From Bog-756 sp963837805 (GTDB taxonomy: Bacteria > Actinomycetota > Acidimicrobiia > Acidimicrobiales > RAAP-2): a stretch of 64,000 nucleotides of DNA. This document shows positions 33,663-44,156 of the stretch, piece after piece. The translations under genes were made by a program, and so were the position numbers. Numbering within the stretch: position 1 is the first letter of the stretch; each line of letters starts with the position of its first letter. Location: NCBI GenBank assembly GCA_963837805.1, contig CAWIOU010000016.1, positions 9,950 through 73,949 of the forward strand. Direction: 5' to 3'. Below the pieces are notes generated by a model. The model was given only the letters and a program-made list of their open reading frames with translations, was not told where the DNA came from and did no database searches.

Positions 33663-34433
33663 TCACACCAGCGGCCACGGATAGGGAGGCCGGTCCCCGA
33701 GGGGCTCGGGGAAGGTGCCGGTCTCGACCAGGTAGCGGGCGCGGTGGCGGAGGGAGTCCCGTTCGGGGCCCGAGAGCAGTCCCGCCACTGGGTCGGGCAG
33801 CTCGGCGGCCACGCCGTCGAGGTCGGCGAGGATGCCCTCGGGAATCAGGTCCTCGGCGAAATCCCAGATCACCGTGCGCAGCTTGGGCTGGCGGTGGAAG
33901 CAGAGGCCGTGGTCGATCCCCCACAGTCGCCCGTCGGGCCCCTTGAGCACGTGGCCGCTCTTGCGGTCGGCGTTGTTGGCCACGATGTCGAAGGCGCACA
34001 TGGCCTGCAGGAGGGCCTCATGTCCGCCCTCGTCGTAGAGGGTGAAGTAGTGCTGGTCGTAGTCGGCCTCGACGAAGAGCTGGAGCGAGCCCTCACCGAA
34101 GGGGCCGTCCGGGCGGAGGACCGTGGGCGGTACGAGCCCCCAGCCGAGGGCCTCGGAGAGGGTGAAGGCGGCCACTTCGCGACGGAAGAGACCGTCGGGG
34201 AAGTCCCACAGCGACCGCTCGCCGCCGGCCGGCTTGTACACGGCGTTGAGCGGGTCGTCCCCGCTGTCGTCCAGGCTGACCAGGTAGGTCATGTTCGAGC
34301 TCCACGGCAGGCGTCCGAGCACGGTGAGACCGCTGGCGGTCAGCAGCTCGGTGGCGCTCTCGAGCCCATGAGCACCGCCTGGGCTCCAGCCGTTCACACC
34401 GCCGGCGGACGGTGGCCGTTTGTCCGTGGACAT
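33663..34433 (-). CDS. SCO1664-family protein (PI3/PI4-kinase-like fold)
   Basis: A 256-residue actinobacterial protein with distant kinase-like features: NMTYLVSLDD and NAVYKPAGGERSLWDFP in the N-lobe, LQLFVEADYDQHYFTL, then FDIVANNADRKSGHVLKG, GIDHGLCFH and IWDFAEDLI, which resemble catalytic-loop and DFG-like metal-binding blocks. The substrate is unknown. ATG at 34433 is preferred; the in-frame start at 34466 would extend further into the preceding DUF3090 gene, which already overlaps by 40 nt. It is the third gene of a conserved actinobacterial trio. Confidence 0.87.
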   Translation of the reverse strand: MSTDKRPPSAGGVNGWSPGGAHGLESATELLTASGLTVLGRLPWSSNMTYLVSLDDSGDDPLNAVYKPAGGERSLWDFPDGLFRREVAAFTLSEALGWGLVPPTVLRPDGPFGEGSLQLFVEADYDQHYFTLYDEGGHEALLQAMCAFDIVANNADRKSGHVLKGPDGRLWGIDHGLCFHRQPKLRTVIWDFAEDLIPEGILADLDGVAAELPDPVAGLLSGPERDSLRHRARYLVETGTFPEPLGDRPPYPWPLV

Positions 34434-34891
34434 TCGTGTCCCGAGGGATCGAGGGGCGATCCGCACAGTGGGCAGGGGGGGCGTCCCGACTCGACGAGCC
34501 TGGTGGCCTGGATGGCGAACGCCGCCGCCTGTTCGCGGGAGATGGACAGGCGGGCGATGGCGCCGGTCTCGTCTTCGGCGACCAGTTCCTCGATGACCAT
34601 GATGACCCGATCGTCGGCCTCGTCATAGGAGACGCCGACGGTGCCGACCACCCAGGCCGGCTCGGCCGGCTCCTCGAGGGGCAGCTCATCGGGCAGGTGG
34701 CCGGGCCGCGGCCGGTCCCGCACGATCTGGGCCAGGTAATCGGCCACCCCCGCCACCTGTTGCTTCTCGATCTTGAGGGTGAGCAGGACCGGCCCCTGCC
34801 GGCACTGGAGGAGGAAGAGGCGATCGCCCACCGGGCCCACCGCGCCCACCGTGATCCGCTCGGGCGACGAGAGGTCGTAGGCCTCGCTCAC
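34394..34891 (-). CDS. DUF3090 family protein with C-terminal zinc-ribbon-like motif
   Basis: A 165-residue protein of the actinobacterial DUF3090 family, function unknown. Conserved blocks are DLSSPERITVGAVGPVGDR, FLLQCRQGPVLLTLKIEKQQ and VGTVGVSYDEADDRV. The C-terminus carries CPLCGSPLDPSGHECP, likely a zinc-binding knuckle. GTG at 34891 overlaps the stop of the histidine phosphatase gene (GTGA), and its end overlaps the next gene. Stable association with the phosphatase and SCO1664-family protein suggests one pathway. Confidence 0.9.
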   Translation of the reverse strand: MSEAYDLSSPERITVGAVGPVGDRLFLLQCRQGPVLLTLKIEKQQVAGVADYLAQIVRDRPRPGHLPDELPLEEPAEPAWVVGTVGVSYDEADDRVIMVIEELVAEDETGAIARLSISREQAAAFAIQATRLVESGRPPCPLCGSPLDPSGHECPRTNGHRPPAV

Positions 34892-35550
34892 GCGATGGCC
34901 AGTTCGTTCAGCGAGGCAGTGGAGTTGACGGTGAGCACGTGGGGCCCGGCGGCGCTGAAGGCCAGGGCCGACACCGAGCACGGTGACACCACCAGACGTT
35001 GGAACAGATCCAGCGGGGTGCCGGCCGCCGTCGACACCGCGGCCTTGATCGGGTCGGCGTGGGAGACGGCCACGATCGTCTCCCCCGGATGCAGCTGGGT
35101 GAGGCGGCCGATGGCCGAAGCCATCCGGGCCTGCATCTCGGGAAAGGACTCCCCTCCGGGAAAACGGAAACTGCTTGGGCACCGCTGGACCTGCGACCAT
35201 TCCGGCTTCTTGGCCAGCACGCTCAGCTTGGCCCCGGTCCAGTCGCCGAACTCGCACTCGAGCAGTCCCCGATCGGTCCGCACCCGGAGCCCGAGACACC
35301 GGGCGATGGGACGGGCGGTCTCCATGGTCCGCTCCAAGGGCGAGGCGTAGACGGCCACCGGGGGCCGCCGACCGGTCGCCACCATGGCCTTCAGGCGTTC
35401 GCCGACCCCCTCGGCCTGGGCCCGACCTTGGTCGGAGAGGTGGAGGCCCGGGGCCCGGCCGGGGAGGACCTTGCCCGTAGTCGGCGTCGTCCCATGGCGG
35501 ACCAAGAGCACCACGGTCGGGCGGCTGGGGACTTTCGCTCGGCTGGCCAC
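34888..35550 (-). CDS. histidine phosphatase family protein (MSMEG_4193 type)
   Basis: A 220-residue phosphoglycerate-mutase-like phosphatase. The RHG catalytic motif is in LLVRHGTTPTTG (about 15-26), the partner Arg and Glu in SPLERTMETARPI and LLECEFGDWTG, and the second His in VAVSHADPIKAAV. A phosphohistidine mechanism is therefore expected; the substrate of this subgroup is unknown. It is the first gene of a three-gene overlapping unit with DUF3090 and the SCO1664-family protein. GTG start. Confidence 0.9.
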   Translation of the reverse strand: MASRAKVPSRPTVVLLVRHGTTPTTGKVLPGRAPGLHLSDQGRAQAEGVGERLKAMVATGRRPPVAVYASPLERTMETARPIARCLGLRVRTDRGLLECEFGDWTGAKLSVLAKKPEWSQVQRCPSSFRFPGGESFPEMQARMASAIGRLTQLHPGETIVAVSHADPIKAAVSTAAGTPLDLFQRLVVSPCSVSALAFSAAGPHVLTVNSTASLNELAIA

Positions 35551-35635
35551 GCCCGTTCACCGTACTCTGTCCCGACCCGGGCCCGACCCGGCGTCCGGTC
35601 CCCCGGCGGGGTCGGCGACGGCTGGCCCGGTGGCC

Positions 35636-38038
35636 TCAGTTGGACACGCCGGCAAGCGGCCGGACCAGGGGTTCGACCCCTTCGCACCCGTCCTGAGGGC
35701 CCTCGTCGAGGGGGGTCACCGGGTCGTGACTGTGGTCCTCGTCGGAGAGCTTGGACGGCCACCAGTTCCACCGGCCGAGGAGCACCACCACCGACGGCAC
35801 CAGAAGGGTGCGGACGAAGAAGGTGTCGAGGAGGATCCCGCCGGCCAGGCCCAGGCCGATCTCCTGCACCTGGAGGTTGCCGGTGACGGTCAGGACACCG
35901 AACGTCCCGGCCAGGATGAGGCCGGCCGAGGTCACGGTGGTGCCGGTGGCCTCGACGGCACGGCGGACCGCCACCCTGATGGGGGCATGGTGCGCCTCCT
36001 CGCGGATCCGGGTCATGACCAGGATGTTGTAGTCCTGCCCGAGGGCCATGATGAAGATGAACATGAAGAAGGGAAGGACGAAATTGATCCCGTCCTGTCC
36101 GCCGATGATCTCGAAGACCAGCACGGCCAGGCCCAGGGAGGCCAGGTAGGAGAGGCCGACGCTCACCACCAGGTACAGCGGCGCCACCAGGCTTCGCAGG
36201 ACGATGGCCAGCAGCAGGGCGAGGACGATCATCACGATGGGGATGATCCGCTTCAGGTCGTTGCCCGAGATGCTGCCGACGTCGGCGGCCAGCGGGGCGT
36301 CACCCCCGACACCGCTCGCCGTGGCTCCGATGGACCGGGCCACCACGCCCACCGCGGAACGCACCGCGGGCACGGCCGCCGCCGCTTGGGTGCTGTCGGC
36401 GGGCCCGGCCCGGAGCGCGGTCTCGTACTGGATGGTGCGCCCGTCGGGGCTGATGGATTGCGAGGAGACCAGGTAGGCGTCGTAGGCCGCGGGCGACACC
36501 TCGATGCCCGGCGGTGGGCTCAGGGGCAGGCCGTCGGCCGGGCCCAGGGGCGACAGCAGGGCGTGGGCCTGGGCCAGTGCCGTCGGCGAGACCATGGCCC
36601 CGTTGGGATCCAACGGCCCGGTCACCGCGCTGAACACGCCCGACCGCACCAGGCCGTGCTGGGCCTCGGCCAGGACAGCCGGATCGCTCCACACCGGGGC
36701 GGCGAGTCGGAACAGCACGGTCGTCGGGTTGGTCTCGGCCGAGGGGAAGTCGGCGGCCAGAATGGCCTGGCCCCGGCCGGAGTCCGAGGTGGCCGGGGCC
36801 GGTTGGTCGTTGAATCCGTTGGGGGAGTAGGCGAGCATCGACGCCGCCAGCCCGACGAAGATGGCCAGCCCGATGGCCAGGGTGAGCACCGGCCTTCCGA
36901 CCACCTTGCCGGCGATGCGGCCCCATGCCCCGCCTTTGTGCGCTCCGACCTGAGGGATCCGGGGCCAGAACACGCTGCGGCCGAGCACGGCCAGGAGGGC
37001 GGGCAACAGGGTCAGGTTGGCGGCCAGGGCCACGGCGATCCCGATGGCCAGCGCGGGGCCGAGCCCGGTGTAGAGCCCGAACGAGGCCACGACCACCGTG
37101 GCCAGGGCCCCGATCACCGTGAACCCGGAGAAGGTGATCGACTCGCCCACTTTGCACAGCGAGAACGACACGGCGTCGTCGACGCTCTTCCCGCGGCGGA
37201 GCTCCTCCCGCAGGCGGAAGATGAGGAACAGCCCGTAGTCGGTGCCCGCGCCGAGCAGGACCACGATGAGGAGGATCGGGGTGAGGTCGGAGACCTGCAC
37301 GCCGAGGTGGGTGGACTCGGCGATGATCGGTCCGGCGGCGAAGAGGGCCACCGCCGAGGGGAGCAGGGCGACCAACGGGGCCAGGAGGGCCCGGAAGGTG
37401 AGGAACAGCAGGGCCACGATGAACAGGATCGAGAGCAGCTCGGTCAGGGTCTGGATGTGGCCGTTCTGGTTCTGCTCGTCGACCGAGTTGGCCACCCCTC
37501 CGGTCAGGTGCAGGGCCAGGTCGGGGGGCGGCTGGGACGTGGCGAAGGTCGATCGCAGTGCGGCCACGATCTCGGCCTCGGCCTTGTCCCGCTCGGCCGA
37601 GGCCGCCGGGAGCTGGACTTCGATGAGGGCCCGCCGGGCCTTCCCGTTGGTCGACGCCCCCTGATCGAGGACGGTGGTCACCCCCGGGGTGGACCGCATG
37701 GCCAGCTCGACCCGGTCGATGGCGGTGTCGTCGGCCGCCGTCAGTGTCCGGCCCGAGGTGGCGGCCACCAACGTCGTGGTCCTCAGCGTCTTCGACTGGA
37801 ACGGGGCGGCCAGGTCCTGGGCCCGGACACTGGGTTCGGTGGCCGGAAGGAATTGGGTGTTGCTGCTCTTCTCGACGCTGGTGAGCGAGGGAAGGGACAC
37901 GGTCAGGATCACCGTGACGATGATCCAACCGGCGATGATCAGCCAGCGAAACCGTACCGTGGACCGTCCCAGGGCGGCGAACAAGCGGAAATCCCTCCAG
38001 GGCTCGAAGACTGGACCCCAGAGGCGCAGACGGGCCAC
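35636..38038 (-). CDS. MMPL/RND-family transporter
   Basis: An 800-residue, two-repeat RND permease with about 12 helices and two large external loops (after helix 1 and after helix 7), similar to MmpL/YdfJ exporters that use the proton gradient to move lipids or hydrophobic compounds. LILIVVLLGAGTDYGLFLIFR (helix 4 region) and FFMFIFIMALGQDYNILVMTR (helix 10 region) contain the Asp-Tyr proton-relay pairs in each half. SEVE-like and PNGFND segments are in the loops. The C-terminal tail of about 60 residues is acidic. No accessory MmpS gene is adjacent. An AT-rich patch at 38163-38185 may hold its promoter. Confidence 0.9.
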   Translation of the reverse strand: MARLRLWGPVFEPWRDFRLFAALGRSTVRFRWLIIAGWIIVTVILTVSLPSLTSVEKSSNTQFLPATEPSVRAQDLAAPFQSKTLRTTTLVAATSGRTLTAADDTAIDRVELAMRSTPGVTTVLDQGASTNGKARRALIEVQLPAASAERDKAEAEIVAALRSTFATSQPPPDLALHLTGGVANSVDEQNQNGHIQTLTELLSILFIVALLFLTFRALLAPLVALLPSAVALFAAGPIIAESTHLGVQVSDLTPILLIVVLLGAGTDYGLFLIFRLREELRRGKSVDDAVSFSLCKVGESITFSGFTVIGALATVVVASFGLYTGLGPALAIGIAVALAANLTLLPALLAVLGRSVFWPRIPQVGAHKGGAWGRIAGKVVGRPVLTLAIGLAIFVGLAASMLAYSPNGFNDQPAPATSDSGRGQAILAADFPSAETNPTTVLFRLAAPVWSDPAVLAEAQHGLVRSGVFSAVTGPLDPNGAMVSPTALAQAHALLSPLGPADGLPLSPPPGIEVSPAAYDAYLVSSQSISPDGRTIQYETALRAGPADSTQAAAAVPAVRSAVGVVARSIGATASGVGGDAPLAADVGSISGNDLKRIIPIVMIVLALLLAIVLRSLVAPLYLVVSVGLSYLASLGLAVLVFEIIGGQDGINFVLPFFMFIFIMALGQDYNILVMTRIREEAHHAPIRVAVRRAVEATGTTVTSAGLILAGTFGVLTVTGNLQVQEIGLGLAGGILLDTFFVRTLLVPSVVVLLGRWNWWPSKLSDEDHSHDPVTPLDEGPQDGCEGVEPLVRPLAGVSN

Positions 38039-38183
38039 CGCGGTGGCCCATCCGAGGCAATGGGCTCTTCACACTGGTGCCCCGACCACCGGTCCGAGCC
38101 CGGGCTCCTGGGTCTCAGCCTAGGCCCGCGGCAGGGCTCCGTTCAGGGCCGACCGGCCCGGGCGGCAAATTATTACGAGATTT

Positions 38184-39308
38184 TCATTTGCTGGCCGGCA
38201 GGCGGCGCGGCATGGGGACCGCCGTCTCGGGCCACCGTCGCCGGCTGACCCGGGCCAGCTTGTGGAGCAGGGCGATGGCTCCGGGGTCGTCGTCCCCCGG
38301 CCTGGTCTCGAGGGCTCCGTCGGCGATCATCCGGTCGAGGAGGTCCCGGCCCTTCTCGGTGCGCACGATGGTCAGGGTCCAGTCGTTGAAGGCACCGATG
38401 CCCCCGGTCGAGATGTCGGCGTGCTCGGCCGCGAAATCGGGACAGGTGGTACAACCCTCCCGGGTCCAGGCGTGGGCCTCCTTGAGCGGTATCTCGTGGT
38501 ACCCGCCGTCACGGGTCCACACCTGGAAGACGCCCTTGATGTTCATCTTGGCGATGTCGGCCCGGGCGATCCCGTATTTGGCCTCGAACAGCTCGGGGAA
38601 GATGGCGTCGTCGAAGGTCTTCGAGCACATCAGGCCGATGGTCAGGGCGAGACGCCGGGCGATCTTGCCCGCCTTGCGGGCCTGCATGACCGGCGGCGCC
38701 GAGGACTGGCAGCCCATGCCCACCAGGGCGATGCGCTCGGCGCCGGCTTCGATGGCCAGCGGGTAGGCCAGCGGGTTGGCCGAGTAGGTGTAGCGGGACC
38801 CGGCCGCGGCCAGCACCTCCGCCCGGGTGGTGGCCGCGGTGGGCACCGCCTTCCAGGTGCTGCCGTCCCCCTCGAGCGAGGAGACCAGGGCGGCGTCGAT
38901 CACGTCGTGCTCGAGGGCCCAGATGAGCAGGGCCGAGACCAGGCCGCCGTCCTGGCCCGCCTGGTGGGTCTCCGGGTCGGTGGCCCGCACCAGGAGGGTG
39001 TCGGTGGAGACGCCGGCCACCTCCTCGGCCGTCCGCTCCCGTCCGAACAGGTGGGTGTCGATCTCGGTCTCCCAGGTGCGGAACCTCGGGCACGCCCGGG
39101 TGCACATCGTGCACCCCTTGACCCCGTGGGTGCAGCTTTCCGGGCCGCCTTCGGCATCGATGTGGAAGGGCTTGTACCTCCCCCCGGTGTCGTCGTAGGA
39201 GAGCACGTCGTACGGGCAGGCCACGATGCAGGCGGCACAACCGGTGCACAGGCCCGACGTGACGACTTCGGTGAAGAGCTCGGCCCAGTGCGGCTTTTCG
39301 GGGGGCAT
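38184..39308 (-). CDS. coenzyme F420 hydrogenase/dehydrogenase beta-subunit family protein
   Basis: A 374-residue iron-sulfur flavoprotein. Two ferredoxin-like cysteine sets are near the N-terminus: CTGCAACIVACP (Cys21, 24, 27, 31) and a second with Cys59, Cys66, Cys69 and Cys73 (GCTMCTRACP). The FrhB/FdhB N- and C-terminal domains follow, with QDGGLVSALLIWAL, VGMGCQSSAPPVMQAR, GLMCSKTF and REGCTTCPDFAAEHADIS. Members oxidise or reduce F420 with ferredoxin or another partner. No hydrogenase, formate dehydrogenase or other partner subunit is adjacent, so this is an orphan whose electron donor is unknown. Confidence 0.88.
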   Translation of the reverse strand: MPPEKPHWAELFTEVVTSGLCTGCAACIVACPYDVLSYDDTGGRYKPFHIDAEGGPESCTHGVKGCTMCTRACPRFRTWETEIDTHLFGRERTAEEVAGVSTDTLLVRATDPETHQAGQDGGLVSALLIWALEHDVIDAALVSSLEGDGSTWKAVPTAATTRAEVLAAAGSRYTYSANPLAYPLAIEAGAERIALVGMGCQSSAPPVMQARKAGKIARRLALTIGLMCSKTFDDAIFPELFEAKYGIARADIAKMNIKGVFQVWTRDGGYHEIPLKEAHAWTREGCTTCPDFAAEHADISTGGIGAFNDWTLTIVRTEKGRDLLDRMIADGALETRPGDDDPGAIALLHKLARVSRRRWPETAVPMPRRLPASK

Positions 39309-39384
39309 GGCCTTACCCTATCGAGGCAACCCCGGGGGCCCGCGCACGGCCGCCGACCGTCCCGGGTTGGCTACCCTGGCGTGG

Positions 39385-40167
39385 GTGCCGGAGCTGCCCG
39401 AGGTCGAGAGCTACCGGCAGCTGGCCGAGCGTGCTGTCGGGCGGACCATCGCCTCGGTCACCACACCCGACCCCTGGTTCATCAAGGGTGGAGCCGATGG
39501 CCCGACGGTCCGCCTGGCCCTGGACGGTCACCGGCCGACCGCGGCCCGGCGCGTCGGCAAGCTCCTGCTGCTCGACCTGGACGGGGCCCCGACCCTCGGG
39601 ATCCGGTTCGGGATGACCGGCACCCTGGTGGTGGACGGCAGGTCGGGGGTCGACCAGCTCATGTACGCGCCGCGGCGTCACGACCCGGCTTGGGACCGGT
39701 TCTCGCTCGGCTTCGCCGACGGTGGGTCCCTGGTGGTCAACGATCCGAGACGGCTCGGCGGCATCCTCCTCGACCCCGACGTGTCCGGCCTCGGGCCCGA
39801 TGCCGCCACCATCACCCCGGCCGTTCTGGCCGAGGCATTGCGCGGGTCGAAGGCCCCCCTGAAGGCCCGGCTGCTCGACCAGTCACGGGTGGCCGGCATC
39901 GGGAACCTGCTCGCCGACGAGACGCTGTGGCGGTCCCGCCTGTCGCCGCTGCGACCGGCCGGGTCCCTGACCACCGCCGAGGTGCGGCGCCTCCGACGCC
40001 ATCTGGTCGGGACCATCGCCGAGCTCTCCGAGCGGGGTGGCTCGCACCTCGGGGACCTGATGGAGGAACGCCACCCCGGGGGCCGATGCCCGCGCGACGG
40101 CGCCGAGTTGGTCCGGTCGACGGTCGGGGGCCGGACCTCGTGGTGGTGCCCTGCGCACCAGCACTGA
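39385..40167 (+). CDS. Fpg/Nei-family DNA glycosylase
   Basis: A 260-residue base-excision repair glycosylase/lyase. After removal of Met the N-terminus is PELPEVE, giving the catalytic Pro and Glu. The H2TH region includes LLDQSRVAGIGNLLADETLW, and RFGMTGTL is conserved. The C-terminal zinc finger is irregular: CPRDG and WWCPAHQH supply Cys, Asp, Cys, His in place of four cysteines. This argues for a divergent Fpg-like or Nei-like member and not canonical MutM. GTG at 39385 is fixed by the PELPE start; it is divergent from the F420 gene. Confidence 0.88.
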   Translation: MPELPEVESYRQLAERAVGRTIASVTTPDPWFIKGGADGPTVRLALDGHRPTAARRVGKLLLLDLDGAPTLGIRFGMTGTLVVDGRSGVDQLMYAPRRHDPAWDRFSLGFADGGSLVVNDPRRLGGILLDPDVSGLGPDAATITPAVLAEALRGSKAPLKARLLDQSRVAGIGNLLADETLWRSRLSPLRPAGSLTTAEVRRLRRHLVGTIAELSERGGSHLGDLMEERHPGGRCPRDGAELVRSTVGGRTSWWCPAHQH

Positions 40168-40187
40168 GCCTCCGTGCCCGGCCGGGG

Positions 40188-40652
40188 TCACTCCTCGAGC
40201 TCGGCCAGAACCTTCGCCGCGTGACCGTCCGCCTTCACGTGGTACCAGGGTCGGGCGATGGTCCCGTCCGCAGCGATGAGGAAGGTCGACCTGATCACCC
40301 CGACCGACTTCTTGCCGTAGAGCGTCTTCTCGCCCCAGGCCCCGTAGGCCTCGCCCACGGAATGGTCGGCGTCGGTGAGCAGCGGGAACTTGAGCTTGTA
40401 CTTGGTCCGGAAGGCGCGGTGCTTCTCGGCGCTGTCGCCGGAGACCCCGAGGACGCGCACCTTGGCCCGGGCGAAGGCCCGCAGGTTGTCGTTGAACTGG
40501 CACGCCTCCTTGGTGCATCCGGGGGTGTCGTCCCTCGGATAGAAGTAGAGGACGACCGGCTGGCCGGCGAAGTCCTTGAGCGACACCGGTTTGCCGTCCT
40601 GATCGGGCAAGGTGAATGCGGGTGCCTTGTCCCCGGCGGCGAGCTTTCCCAT
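40188..40652 (-). CDS. bcp: thioredoxin-dependent thiol peroxidase (Bcp/PrxQ)
   Basis: A 154-residue peroxiredoxin that reduces hydrogen and organic peroxides. The active segment YPRDDTPGCTKEACQF has the peroxidatic Cys46 and the resolving Cys51 five residues later (PrxQ alpha-2 type). The family-typical DADHSVGEAYGAWGEK and HVKADGHAAKVL follow. ATG at 40652 is preceded by AAAGGA; the upstream in-frame extension to 40733 is not conserved. It is divergent from thiC and convergent with the glycosylase gene. Confidence 0.93.
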   Translation of the reverse strand: MGKLAAGDKAPAFTLPDQDGKPVSLKDFAGQPVVLYFYPRDDTPGCTKEACQFNDNLRAFARAKVRVLGVSGDSAEKHRAFRTKYKLKFPLLTDADHSVGEAYGAWGEKTLYGKKSVGVIRSTFLIAADGTIARPWYHVKADGHAAKVLAELEE

Positions 40653-40804
40653 GACGTGGCGTCCTTTCGCGAGAGGAGATCGGGTGCCGCCGTCAACCGG
40701 GGCACCGAGCGCTGTTGGCGCCCACGATGTCACAAACGCACGCCCGCGGGAGGGGACGGACCGTGGGAGACTCGACCAGGATTGACTTCGAAGGGACGCC
40801 AGCC

Positions 40805-42601
<1,797 letters not shown>

Positions 42602-42831
42602 TCGGGGCGCCCGCGGCCGCTTTGACCTGGTGCGACGGGCATTCCGCGGTACACTGGTGTGCGTGGTCGGCACAGTGCCTTCCACCGGGGTCTTCCTCAT
42701 CTCCGTTCTCCGACCCGTCGACGCGGGCCGGAACGATGGCCCGAGGCGGGCCCGCAGGCATTCGTGAATGGCACGGATGTCGACGGTCGGGCTCCGGCCG
42801 TCACCGAGATGAGAGAGAGCTTCAGAACCCC
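42602..42831 (+). other. long leader/intergenic stretch before the DEAD-box gene
   Basis: A 230-nt gap between thiC and the helicase ATG. The sequence around 42622-42655 has TTGACC and TACACT, which are 22 bp apart and so do not make a standard promoter pair. From about 42660 to the ATG there is no ORF with family similarity. Leaders of this length are common for cold-regulated RNA helicases, which is the only functional hint. Confidence 0.35.
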
Positions 42832-44082
42832 ATGACAACCGTTATCGATCCGTCGGATCGCGTCCTCGATTCAGACGACGAACTGCTCGACGCCGGCCGC
42901 GGCGCCGCCGGCGATGCCCCGACCTTCGCCTCCCTGGGCGTCGATCCGGCCCTGGTCAAGGCGCTCGCCGCCCAGGGCATCACCCACACCTTCGCCATCC
43001 AGTCGATGACGGTGGCCGATGCCCTGGCCGGCAGGGACGTGTGCGGCAAGGCCAAGACCGGATCGGGCAAGACCTTGGCCTTCGGCGTGCCCCTGCTCCA
43101 GCGCACCATGGCGGCCAGGTCCACCGAGCCGGGCCATCCCCGCGCCCTGGTACTCGTCCCCACCCGTGAGCTGGCCGTGCAGGTCAGCGAGGTCCTCGAG
43201 CCACTGGCCAAGGAGGCGGGTCTGCGCATCGCCGCCGTGTACGGAGGGGCGGACATCGAGCGGCAGGTCAAGAAGTTGCGACGCGGCGTCGACGTGATCA
43301 TCGCCACGCCCGGCCGGCTGATCGACCTCGGCGACCGGGGCGAGCTGTCGGTGGCCGACATCGAGACCCTGGTCCTCGACGAGGCGGACCGGATGGCCGA
43401 CATGGGGTTCATGCCCCAGGTGGAGTGGGTGCTCCGCCGTCTGGAGCGGGTCCACCAGACCCTGTTGTTCTCGGCCACCCTCGACGGCGCCGTCGACCGC
43501 CTGGTGAGCCGGTACCTGACCGATCCGGTGATGCACGAGGTGGCCTCGCCCAGCACCACCGTCGACGCCATGGAGCATCGCTTCCTCGAGGTGCACCAGA
43601 TGGACCGGGTGAAGGTCTGCGCGGCCATCTGTCGGAACTCGGACAAGACCCTGGTCTTCGTCCGCACCAAGCGGGGCGCCGACCGGTTGGTCGAGCAACT
43701 GCGCAAGGAGGGCGTCAAGGCGGACGCCATCCATGGCGATCTCCGCCAGACCAACCGCGAGCGGACCCTCAAGGACTTCGGGGACGGCCGGCTTCCTGCT
43801 TTGGTGGCCACCGATGTGGCCGCACGCGGGCTGGACATCGACATGGTGGACGTGGTCGTCCACTACGACCCGCCCGAGGACCACAAGGCCTACCTGCACC
43901 GTTCGGGTCGGACCGCCCGGGCCGGCGAGGCCGGGCTGGTGGTCACCCTGGTGCAGTGGAACCAGGTGCTCGAGGTGGAACGCATCCAGACCCGGATCGG
44001 GCTCAAGCTGCCCATCGTCGAGATCTTCTCCAACGACCCCAGGCTGGCCAACCTGGCCGAGTGGCAGCCGGGCCGCGACTGA
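42832..44082 (+). CDS. DEAD-box ATP-dependent RNA helicase
   Basis: A 416-residue RNA helicase with a short C-terminus. It has the Q motif (FASLGVDPALVKALAAQGITH, with FAIQ), motif I AKTGSGKT (about 74-81), PTRELAVQ, TPGRL, DEAD at about 183-186, SAT (LLFSATLDG), and HRSGRTARAG. All core motifs are intact. It likely unwinds mRNA structure or aids ribosome assembly. ATG at 42832 (M-T-T-V-I-D) is preferred because the frame upstream is not conserved. RhlE and CsdA are the closest groups by general layout, but I cannot assign a specific one. Confidence 0.92.
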   Translation: MTTVIDPSDRVLDSDDELLDAGRGAAGDAPTFASLGVDPALVKALAAQGITHTFAIQSMTVADALAGRDVCGKAKTGSGKTLAFGVPLLQRTMAARSTEPGHPRALVLVPTRELAVQVSEVLEPLAKEAGLRIAAVYGGADIERQVKKLRRGVDVIIATPGRLIDLGDRGELSVADIETLVLDEADRMADMGFMPQVEWVLRRLERVHQTLLFSATLDGAVDRLVSRYLTDPVMHEVASPSTTVDAMEHRFLEVHQMDRVKVCAAICRNSDKTLVFVRTKRGADRLVEQLRKEGVKADAIHGDLRQTNRERTLKDFGDGRLPALVATDVAARGLDIDMVDVVVHYDPPEDHKAYLHRSGRTARAGEAGLVVTLVQWNQVLEVERIQTRIGLKLPIVEIFSNDPRLANLAEWQPGRD

Positions 44083-44156
44083 GCCGGACCCACCCAGGCT
44101 CCCGGCCGGTCGACCGACCGGGGCTACGGTCGGGACAGGACCACCGAGGAGAGACC

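Noticed and set aside
35384..38248. 954-codon plus-strand ORF
   Set aside because: Lies opposite the MMPL transporter and part of the phosphatase gene; low-complexity Gly/His/Gln composition.
40653..40804. TPP riboswitch before thiC
   Set aside because: A GGGTGCC stretch first looked suggestive, but CTGAGA and CCTGATC elements are missing.
42622..42655. Promoter TTGACC/TACACT before the DEAD-box gene
   Set aside because: The two boxes are 22 bp apart, too far for a standard promoter.
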